Shown here piece by piece: positions 8,451 through 14,205 of a stretch of 16,856 nucleotides of DNA; positions within the stretch are counted from its first letter, which is position 1, and each line of letters starts with the position of its first letter. The stretch comes from Nocardioides sp. (GTDB lineage: Bacteria; Actinomycetota; Actinomycetes; Propionibacteriales; Nocardioidaceae). The DNA is taken from the NCBI GenBank assembly GCA_031177735.1, contig JAPSKJ010000024.1, positions 1 to 16,856 of the forward strand, read 5' to 3'. The notes below the pieces were generated by a model, which worked only from the letters and a program-made list of their open reading frames with translations, was not told where the DNA came from and made no database searches. The translations under genes were made by a program, and so were the position numbers.

Positions 8451-9644
8451 CTACTTGGCGAAGCGCAACACTTCCGCCGCGAGGTCGCCACGCGGCTCCA
8501 CGGCGATGTCCGTCAACCCGAGCCAGCCGGCCAGCCGGCGCAGCTCGGCGACCAGCTCCTCGGCGGTCTCCGGTGGCGCCGCCGGCTCGGAATAGGCGCC
8601 CTTGACCACCAGCACCGAGGCCTTCCGGTCCGCCTTGAGATCGACCCGGGCGACGATCCGCTCCCCGAGCAGGAACGGCAGCACGTAGTAGCCGTGCACC
8701 CGCTTGTGGGCCGGGGTGTAGATCTCGATGCGGTAGGAGAAGTCGAAGAGCGCCTCGGCGCGCGCTCGCTCCCACACGACCGGGTCGAACGGGCTGAGCA
8801 GCGCCCGGGCGGTGATCCGCCGCGGCAGCCGCGCCTGCGCATGGAGGTACGCCGGCCGGCGCCATCCCTCCACCGTGACCGGCTCGACCTCCCCGGACTC
8901 CACGAGGGTGCGCAGGGCGGCGGTCGTGTCGGCCACGGGCATGCGGTAGTAGTCGGCCAGGTCACGGGCCGTCCCGACGCCGTGCGAGCGGATCGCCCGC
9001 CGCACCAGCTCGAGCTGCGCCTGGGCCTTGGCAGGAGTGGGCTGCTCCAGGACCTCCCGGGGGATCACCCGCTCGGGCAGGTCGTAGCGCACCTCGAACT
9101 GGCCGTTGCGCCCCGCGATGGCGACCTCGCCGGTCATGTAGAGGAAGTCGAGCGCGATCCGCGCCTGGGACCAGTTCCAGCCCCAGTGCTCCTTGGTGCG
9201 CGGCGCGCCGGTGTCGAGGTCTCGGGCCGTCAGCGCCCCACGGTCGCGGATCTCGGCCAGCAGGCCGTCGTGCAGGTCGGTCGGGACCTCCTTCCACCAC
9301 TTGAACTGCCGCTCGCGGTAGTGGTCCATGCGGTGGCGCATGGAGGGCCACAGCTCCACCGGCATGAAGGCCTGCACGTGCGCCCAGTACTCCACCACGC
9401 GCCGCGGGTGCTTCTCGGCCGCGCGGTGCAGCAGTCCGACGTCGTAGGGGCCCATCCGGGAGTAGAGCGGCATGTAGTGGGCGCGCTGGAGCACGTTGAC
9501 GCTGTCCACCTGGAGCACGCCGGTGCGCTCCAGCGTGCGCTGGAAGGTGCGCATCGTGGGCACCTCGTGGGGTCGGTCGGCGAACCCCTGGGCGGCCAGC
9601 GCGATGCGGCGCGCCTGGGCCAGGGAGAGCGACTGCACGGGCAC
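8451..9644 (-). CDS. YcaQ/AlkX-like winged-helix DNA glycosylase
   Basis: The 397-aa protein belongs to the HTH_42 / YcaQ family of interstrand-crosslink and alkyl-purine DNA glycosylases. Near the N-terminus it has LSLAQARRIALAAQGF followed by TGVLQVDSVNVLQRAHYMPLYSR. The Q-V-D triplet (Gln45-Val46-Asp47 from this start) matches the Gln-hydrophobic-Asp catalytic motif of the E. coli YcaQ branch, as opposed to the Gln-x-Gln of AlkZ. Later features include HWGWNWSQARIALDFLYMTGEV (winged-helix part), LLSPFDPVVWERARAEALFDFSYRIEIYTP and a basic C-terminal region; length is close to YcaQ (about 410 aa). The start is uncertain. The frame opens at a GTG at 9683, but that lacks a ribosome site, while the GTG at 9644 lies 7 nt after a -10-like TAGATT, so it is chosen as a leaderless start. 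The adjacent GTG at 9638 is also possible. It lies between the response regulator gene and secA, all on the minus strand. Confidence 0.85.
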   Translation of the reverse strand: MPVQSLSLAQARRIALAAQGFADRPHEVPTMRTFQRTLERTGVLQVDSVNVLQRAHYMPLYSRMGPYDVGLLHRAAEKHPRRVVEYWAHVQAFMPVELWPSMRHRMDHYRERQFKWWKEVPTDLHDGLLAEIRDRGALTARDLDTGAPRTKEHWGWNWSQARIALDFLYMTGEVAIAGRNGQFEVRYDLPERVIPREVLEQPTPAKAQAQLELVRRAIRSHGVGTARDLADYYRMPVADTTAALRTLVESGEVEPVTVEGWRRPAYLHAQARLPRRITARALLSPFDPVVWERARAEALFDFSYRIEIYTPAHKRVHGYYVLPFLLGERIVARVDLKADRKASVLVVKGAYSEPAAPPETAEELVAELRRLAGWLGLTDIAVEPRGDLAAEVLRFAK

Positions 9645-9651
9645 GGCGGTC

Positions 9652-9657
9652 AATCTA
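9652..9657 (-). promoter_or_regulatory. -10 box for glycosylase gene, leaderless start
   Basis: On the minus strand TAGATT (TANNNT) is followed by exactly 7 nt and then the GTG at 9644, placing the predicted transcription start on the start codon. No recognisable -35 lies 16-18 bp upstream, which is common for mycobacterial-type promoters. Confidence 0.45.
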
Positions 9658-9711
9658 GACGGACCCGCCGACAGCCCTGGCACTGCGGAGCCGGTCCGTG
9701 TACCGAGCCCG

Positions 9712-10389
9712 TCAGGGCAGGTCGAGCAGCTTCTCCTTGACCGCGTACATCACGGCCTCCATGCGCGAGTGGAGCTGGAGCTTCTCCAAGATGTTGCGCA
9801 CGTGGTTCTTGACGGTGTTCTCGGAGATGAACAGCTGCTTGGCGATCTCGCGGTTGTTGAGTCCGCGGGCGACCAGCCGCAGGACCTCGAGCTCGCGCTC
9901 GGTGAGCCGCAGGCCCGGCACGTGCTCACGCTCGGGCCGCGACATCTGCTTGAACTCGTCGATCAGCTTCACCGCCATCGACGGGCTGATCAGCGACTGA
10001 CCGTCGGCGACCACGCGGACCGCCTGCGCGACCTCCTCGATCGAGGAGTCCTTGAGCAGGTAGCCCGATGCGCCGCTCTTGACCGCCTCGTAGAGGTCGG
10101 ACTCCTCGTCGGAGACCGTCAGCATGATGATCTTGGCCGACGGCACAGCCTGCTTGATCTGGGTGCAGGCCTCGAGGCCGGTGCGCTTGGGCATCCGGAT
10201 GTCGAGCAGCACGACGTCGGGGGCGACCTGGGCGGCGATCTCGCTGCCCTCATCGCCGTCGCCGGCCTCGCCGACCACCTCCAGTCCGGGCTCGACGCCG
10301 AGGAGCATGGTCAGTCCCTTGCGGAACAGCTCCTGGTCGTCGACCACCAGGACTCGGATGGGTTCGGGATCGACCGTCTTCAACGACAC
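9712..10389 (-). CDS. NarL/FixJ-family orphan response regulator
   Basis: The 225-aa protein has a CheY-like receiver (about residues 10-127) with the acidic pair Asp17/Asp18, phospho-acceptor Asp63 in VVLLDIRMP, Thr91 and Lys113, all the residues needed for phosphorylation. A LuxR-type helix-turn-helix follows (about 162-222: LTERELEVLRLVARGLNNREIAKQLFISENTVKNHV). No histidine kinase gene is adjacent, so it is an orphan here. An equivalent regulator sits between hpf and secA in Streptomyces, so the location is conserved; targets are unknown to me. The GTG start is the first in-frame start before the receiver. A weak -10-like CATGAT (10396-10401, minus strand) lies 6 nt upstream, suggesting a leaderless transcript. 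Two strong hairpins separate it from hpf, so it is probably transcribed from its own promoter. The glycosylase gene follows after about 67 nt. Confidence 0.93.
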   Translation of the reverse strand: MSLKTVDPEPIRVLVVDDQELFRKGLTMLLGVEPGLEVVGEAGDGDEGSEIAAQVAPDVVLLDIRMPKRTGLEACTQIKQAVPSAKIIMLTVSDEESDLYEAVKSGASGYLLKDSSIEEVAQAVRVVADGQSLISPSMAVKLIDEFKQMSRPEREHVPGLRLTERELEVLRLVARGLNNREIAKQLFISENTVKNHVRNILEKLQLHSRMEAVMYAVKEKLLDLP

Positions 10390-10447
10390 AGCGGCATCAT
10401 GACACGTTCGGGTGGTGTGCGGCGCACCGGCGGATCATCCATCGCAC

Positions 10448-10479
10448 AGCAGGGGTGGCCCGGATGGGCCACCCCTGCT
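10448..10479 (-). terminator. Strong hairpin (14-bp stem) downstream of hpf
   Basis: AGCAGGGGTGGCCC, loop GGAT, GGGCCACCCCTGCT: a perfect 14-bp stem with a 4-nt loop. It lies between the hpf stop and the response regulator start, with both genes on the minus strand. It is the second of two hairpins met by RNA polymerase leaving hpf. No T-tract is present. It could also act as a structured element ahead of the regulator gene. Confidence 0.75.
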
Positions 10480-10526
10480 CCCCCGCTCGTGTCAGCCGTC
10501 GCGGTCGATGGACGGCCGGGCTGGGC

Positions 10527-10559
10527 CGGCGGGCGGCGGCACGAGGCCGCCGCCCGCCG
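10527..10559 (-). terminator. Strong GC hairpin (14-bp stem) directly after hpf
   Basis: CGGCGGGCGGCGGC, loop ACGAG, GCCGCCGCCCGCCG: a perfect 14-bp stem of only G and C with a 5-nt loop, starting 58 nt after the hpf stop codon in the direction of transcription. This is the expected form of an actinobacterial intrinsic terminator without a U-tract. Confidence 0.75.
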
Positions 10560-10617
10560 TGACCGGCACCCGTGGGACAGACTGCTTCGGGACGGGCGCC
10601 GGGCCGGCGTACCCCTC

Positions 10618-11259
10618 CTAGGAGGCGTCGCCGAGATCGAGCGCGATCACGCCGTAGTCGTACCCGCGTCGGCGGTAGACCACCGACGGGCGCTCGGAGT
10701 CCTTGTCCACGAAGAGGTAGAAGTCGTGGCCCACCAGCTCCATCTCGTAGAGCGCCTGGTCGAGCGTCATCGGACTCGCCGGGTGCACCTTCTCGCGCAC
10801 CACCAGCGGACCGTCGCCCATCACCGAGATCGGTCCGACCTTGCGTTCCGGGCTCTCGTCCTCGGCCTCCACGGCGGTGGTCGTGGCGGCGCCGGTCCCG
10901 TCGACGGGTACGCCGGCGAGAGCCTGCGCCACGGAGACGGGTGCGTGCCGGCCCCGGTGGACGCGACGGCGGTCGGCGGCACGCCGCATCTGGGCGGCCA
11001 TCTTGTCGAGGGCGAGATCGAGCGCCGCCATCTTGTCCTCGGCGGCCGCTTCAGCTCGGATCACCGGGCCCTTGGAGAAGGCGGTCAGCTCGACGTGGAC
11101 CCCGTAGTCGTGCTGACGCGGATTCGGTTCACAGTCCACCTCGACGTGCACGCGCATGATCCGATGGTCATGCTTCTCGAGGCGACCGAGCTTCTCCGCG
11201 ACGTGGCTGCGATAGCGATCCGAGATCTCGCAGTTGCGGCCCGTGACGACCACTTCCAT
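10618..11259 (-). CDS. hpf: Long-form ribosome hibernation promoting factor
   Basis: The 213-aa protein has the two domains of long HPF. The N-terminal S30AE/RaiA domain (about residues 1-98) binds the 30S decoding site. The C-terminal dimerisation domain (about 152-210, VVREKVHPASPMTLDQALYEMELVGHDFYLFVDKDSERPSVVYRRRGYDYGVIAL) joins two ribosomes into inactive 100S dimers. A variable, partly acidic linker (100-150) connects them. Length fits long HPF rather than the roughly 100-aa short form. The ATG at 11259 is chosen over the in-frame start at 11277 because GGGAGG lies 5 nt before it and the family begins with MEVVVTGRN. The gene has about 450 bp of non-coding DNA upstream and two terminator-like hairpins downstream, so it is probably monocistronic, fitting separate stress control. 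Gene position matches Rv3241c. Confidence 0.95.
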   Translation of the reverse strand: MEVVVTGRNCEISDRYRSHVAEKLGRLEKHDHRIMRVHVEVDCEPNPRQHDYGVHVELTAFSKGPVIRAEAAAEDKMAALDLALDKMAAQMRRAADRRRVHRGRHAPVSVAQALAGVPVDGTGAATTTAVEAEDESPERKVGPISVMGDGPLVVREKVHPASPMTLDQALYEMELVGHDFYLFVDKDSERPSVVYRRRGYDYGVIALDLGDAS

Positions 11260-11264
11260 GTGAA

Positions 11265-11270
11265 CCTCCC
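11265..11270 (-). promoter_or_regulatory. hpf Shine-Dalgarno, deciding the start
   Basis: On the minus strand GGGAGG lies 5 nt before the ATG at 11259. It rules out the in-frame start at 11277, since the site would then be inside the gene. Confidence 0.8.
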
Positions 11271-11297
11271 GTTGCATCGGGGTTGGGGTTACCTCAT

Positions 11298-11312
11298 GGG
11301 CGAAGTTCGCCC
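11298..11312. promoter_or_regulatory. 15-bp dyad upstream of hpf, possible operator
   Basis: GGGCGAAGTTCGCCC is a perfect 7+1+7 inverted repeat ending 38 nt before the hpf ATG. The odd centre and GAA-N-TTC core look like a homodimer protein site. As RNA it could only form a 6-bp stem with a 3-nt loop just upstream of the ribosome site. The regulator is unknown. Confidence 0.45.
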
Positions 11313-11661
11313 ACGTCTAAGGGGCGGGAGCGTCCGGCGCTGGCCCGGACATCGACACCGTCGGTCGAGAGGAGCTGAGCGGAGTCCGTCCGGCCGACCT
11401 GGTCTTCGACCCCACAATCGCCTGCTGAGGCTTCCGCAGCTTCTTGCCACTACCGGCCTTCTCCCGCGCACCCGCCGTATCTGACGACGGGGCCGAGGCA
11501 GGGCTTACGTCTAAGCCGCACCGTGATCGTCCACTCGGTGAGACCGAGGAGGACTTACGTGGACCGTTTCGCCTGCGACTGGCATCGGCTAGCCACCTGC
11601 GCGCCCGGGACCCGGACGCCTGAGCGACGCAACCACGGACCCGGACGGACTCCATACAGAG

Positions 11662-11690
11662 ACGTTAGACCCCCCTCCGGTCTAGTCCAA
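11662..11690 (-). promoter_or_regulatory. Sigma-70-type promoter driving the hpf leader
   Basis: Read on the minus strand: -35 TTGGAC (11685-11690), 17-bp spacer, -10 TAACGT (11662-11667). Both hexamers and the spacing fit housekeeping actinobacterial promoters. The predicted start, 7 nt downstream at 11655, is the A of an ATG. It points towards hpf. On the opposite strand the spacer can fold as TAGACC/GGTCTA around a C-rich loop. Confidence 0.6.
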
Positions 11691-11708
11691 GGCTGCGGGG
11701 CGGATTGC

Positions 11709-12419
11709 TCAGCGGGCGGACTTCCTGGCCGTCGCTGCCACGCAGGCGACGGCGCGGACGGTCAGCCCGACGGCCTCGAGCGCACGCTGGGCCTCGCGGG
11801 CGGTGGCGCCCGTGGTGATCACGTCGTCGCAGACGATGACCTGCGCGCGGGGGCGGCGCCGGGCCAGCCGGGCCAGCCCGGCGGCCGGGCAGGTGATCGA
11901 GCCGGCCAGGTTGGCGGCGCGGGCGGCGGCGTCCAGCCCGGCCTGGTCGACGACACCCGGGCGGGTGCGCAGCAGGCGTGCGGTCGTGACGTCGGAGCCG
12001 TGCGCGCGCAGCACGCGGGCGGCCTGGCGGGTCACCGCCGCGGTGGAGTCGAAGCCACGCTGACGCACGCTCGCGGGGCGCGACGGCACAGGGACGAGGA
12101 CGACCGCGTCACCCGCGGGCACGCCGTGGAGTGCCGCACGCGCCGCCTGCGCGAGCAGCGTGCCGAGTGGGCGGGTCAGGCCCAGGAGCCGGCGCTCCTT
12201 GAGCCCGATCACGAGGGCGCGGACGAGGTCGGCGTACTCCCCTGCGGCGAAGGGGGGCGCCAGCCCGGTCGGGGTGGGCGTGGGCCACACGACGCGGGCG
12301 GCGGACGGCAGGGCAGCCGCACACCCCGGACAGAGCAGTCGCCCCGGCCGGTCGCACCCGACGCAGCGGGCGCCGAGGATCAGGTCGGCGGCCGCATCGC
12401 GCAGGGTGGTGGGGGACAC
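11709..12419 (-). CDS. ComF-family amidophosphoribosyltransferase-like protein
   Basis: The 236-aa protein has an N-terminal four-cysteine zinc site (Cys19, Cys22, Cys30, Cys33: CVGC...CPGC), the ComF central motif KERRLLGLTRPLGTLLA and VPVPSRPASVRQRGFDSTAAVTRQAA. The PRPP-binding loop VIVCDDVITTGAT lies at about residues 195-207. Members belong to the type I phosphoribosyltransferase fold. ComF takes part in DNA uptake in competent bacteria, but in actinobacteria the substrate and role are not established, so no gene symbol is given. The GTG start has only a G-rich weak ribosome site (GGGGG, 1 nt away). The gene lies 67 nt after lpqB and may be read through from the mtrAB-lpqB operon. Synteny agrees with Rv3242c. 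No hairpin terminator is obvious after it. Confidence 0.9.
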   Translation of the reverse strand: MSPTTLRDAAADLILGARCVGCDRPGRLLCPGCAAALPSAARVVWPTPTPTGLAPPFAAGEYADLVRALVIGLKERRLLGLTRPLGTLLAQAARAALHGVPAGDAVVLVPVPSRPASVRQRGFDSTAAVTRQAARVLRAHGSDVTTARLLRTRPGVVDQAGLDAAARAANLAGSITCPAAGLARLARRRPRAQVIVCDDVITTGATAREAQRALEAVGLTVRAVACVAATARKSAR

Positions 12420-12486
12420 GCCCCCATCGCACCGGGCGCTGCGAGCTCACCACAACCCTCTCGCACCCCGCCTGTGGAGGAGCGGC

Positions 12487-14205
12487 TCAGCCGACGTAGG
12501 AGAGCGAGTCGAGGGCGGCGGGGAGGGTGGTGTCACGTGCCTCGCCGGTGAGTCCGAACAACTGTTGTCCGCCCAGCGCCCAGATCGGGTCGCCGACGAC
12601 CGGCGAGCTCACCAGGCCGGTGACCCGCGCTCCGATGGTCACCGACAGCTCGGGGTGGCCGAACGTGGCGCCGTCGAGCGACACGGTCCGGATCTGGGCG
12701 GTGTCGCCCAGCTGATGGAGCACCACGACCGTCGTCGGCGTGTGCCAGCCGATGTCGTGGATCTTCATCGTGCCGACGGCGGACTCCCGCACCGTCACCA
12801 CCGGGGTGGTGTCCAGCACCCGGCCCTGGTCGTCGGAGCGGATCCGGCTCACCACGATGCTGTCGCCGTCGGCGCCCCGCACCACCGCGACCAGGCGGGT
12901 GCCGTCGCGGGAGACCAGGAACTGGCGCACGTCGGCGCCGGTCAGGCCGGGCACCTCGACCGATCGCCGGCGGCCACCGGTTGCGTAGGACACCTGTGCC
13001 CCTGCCCGGGTGCGGTCGACCAGCCACAGCCGATCGGCGAAGTCCCAGGCGGGTCGCAGCAGGTCGGTGCCCGAGTACGTCGCCGTCGGGCCACCCCCTG
13101 ACAGCGGAGAGACCAGCACGGCGCCGCCCGCCTGGCTGACCGCGGCGGCGGTCTGGGCGCCGAGGTCGACCGCGAGCGATCGCACCGGCCGGTCGAACAG
13201 GTCCGGGAGTGCGGTCAGGGTGCCGGGGCCGCCCGTGACCACGACCCCGTCGTCCACGCCGAAGAGCCGCCGGCTGGGCTGATAACCGCTCGGGTCGAAC
13301 TCGGGGCTGTCGTCGACACCGATCACGGGTCGCGACCGGGGCAGCTGGACCGGGCGGCCGCCGATCGAGAGCCGGAAGGCCTCGATCGACTGGTCCTGGC
13401 GCAGGGTCCAGGCCAGCTGGGCGCTCATCAGGTAGACCGCCTCGGTGCTCTGCTCCGGGGCCTCCCCGGTGAACGCGATCTCGGCCACGCCGTCGCCGCT
13501 GACCGGGACCGAGAGGCCCTCGTGGACGTCCGGGGGCAAGAAGTTGCGCACCACGCCGGACAACGCCTGGCTGGGTCCGCGCACCAGGCCGCGCACCAGC
13601 GAGGTGGCGAGCTGGCTGCCGCGGGGGACGAACACCGGCTCCGGCACGAGGATGCTGCCGGTGGGGTCGAAGAAGTAGAGCGAGACCTGGGTGAAGCGGT
13701 TCTCGAACCACTCGGCCGGCACCACGAGCGCGTCGGGCGCCTGGGCGATGCGCCACTCCCCCCGCTCCCGGACCATCGGGAAGGACAGCTGCTGCTCGGG
13801 AACGGTGCCGAGGAAGGCGCCGCGGGCGTCCAACGAGCTGACCTCCGTCAACCCGACACTGACCGTGCTGCGACCACGGGGCGGCGTGCGCTCGGCGTAG
13901 GTGATCGTGGCGAGCCCGGGGTCCCAGGACGCGCGGACGTCCTCGGCGAGGAACTCGGCCGCCACGGTGGTCTGCACGGGCGTCGCCTGCATGGCAGCCA
14001 GGAAGCCCTGCACGACGGCGGTCGGGCTCGCACCCCGCTCAGGCGGCCGCGGGTCGATGTTGATGCCGACGGCCGGGCTCTCGTGGGTCTCGACACCGGC
14101 CTCGATGACCGGTCCGGCCGTGGGCATCGAGACGCACGCGGTCAGCGCGAAGCACCCGGCGAGGACGGCCGAGATCATGGCGGCAAGACGGCGGGTCCGG
14201 CTCAT
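12487..14205 (-). CDS. lpqB: Lipoprotein LpqB, MtrAB accessory factor
   Basis: The 572-aa protein begins MSRTRRLAAMISAVLAGCFALTAC, a lipoprotein signal with basic n-region and lipobox LTAC (Cys24). The following VSMPTAGPV aligns with other LpqB mature N-termini. A second possible lipobox, LAGC (Cys18), lies inside the h-region. The mature part has an LpqB N-terminal domain (about 60-170), a GerMN domain (about 195-285) and a C-terminal beta-propeller (about 300-570, with repeats such as DRPVRSLAVDLG, RDGTRLVAVV and DIGWHTPTTVVVL). LpqB sits on the outer face of the membrane and, in mycobacteria, interacts with the sensor MtrB and affects MtrA phosphorylation. The start is set by an ATGA overlap with the mtrB stop (14202-14205). 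The frame extends upstream to 14334, but only as mtrB antiphase sequence without a signal peptide. Confidence 0.95.
   Translation of the reverse strand: MSRTRRLAAMISAVLAGCFALTACVSMPTAGPVIEAGVETHESPAVGINIDPRPPERGASPTAVVQGFLAAMQATPVQTTVAAEFLAEDVRASWDPGLATITYAERTPPRGRSTVSVGLTEVSSLDARGAFLGTVPEQQLSFPMVRERGEWRIAQAPDALVVPAEWFENRFTQVSLYFFDPTGSILVPEPVFVPRGSQLATSLVRGLVRGPSQALSGVVRNFLPPDVHEGLSVPVSGDGVAEIAFTGEAPEQSTEAVYLMSAQLAWTLRQDQSIEAFRLSIGGRPVQLPRSRPVIGVDDSPEFDPSGYQPSRRLFGVDDGVVVTGGPGTLTALPDLFDRPVRSLAVDLGAQTAAAVSQAGGAVLVSPLSGGGPTATYSGTDLLRPAWDFADRLWLVDRTRAGAQVSYATGGRRRSVEVPGLTGADVRQFLVSRDGTRLVAVVRGADGDSIVVSRIRSDDQGRVLDTTPVVTVRESAVGTMKIHDIGWHTPTTVVVLHQLGDTAQIRTVSLDGATFGHPELSVTIGARVTGLVSSPVVGDPIWALGGQQLFGLTGEARDTTLPAALDSLSYVG

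Larger units (their letters stand above)
11260..11708 (-). other. 449-bp non-coding hpf leader/promoter region
   Basis: No convincing protein gene lies between hpf and the comF-like gene. A 112-codon minus-strand ORF (11655-11317) uses many codons rare in this genome (TTA, CTA, CGA, AGG, AGT), so it is probably not a conserved protein, although its ATG coincides with a predicted transcription start. The region holds a good promoter at 11662-11690 and inverted repeats at 11298-11312 (7-bp arms), 11332-11350 (GTCCGG/CCGGAC), 11502-11517 (GGCTTA/TAAGCC) and 11534-11548 (CTCGGT/ACCGAG). ACGTCTAAG is repeated at 11313-11321 and 11507-11515. A transcript from the promoter would give hpf a leader of about 396 nt. 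Whether it is a regulatory leader or hosts a small RNA cannot be settled from sequence. Confidence 0.6.

Noticed and set aside
9496..11484. Plus-strand open frame of 662 codons over the response regulator and hpf
   Set aside because: It runs antisense through two certain genes and both terminator hairpins, which a real gene would not do.
11317..11655. 112-codon minus-strand ORF upstream of hpf as a normal protein gene
   Set aside because: It contains many codons avoided elsewhere in the window (TTA, CTA, CGA, AGG, AGT) and no domain. It is kept only as a possible leaderless leader ORF because its ATG sits on a predicted transcription start.
11662..11690. 6C-type small RNA on the plus strand, from the C-rich loop in TAGACC-CCCCTCC-GGTCTA
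   Set aside because: As I recall the family, 6C RNA needs two stem-loops with C-rich loops. Only one is found, and the same bases are better explained as the spacer of a minus-strand promoter.
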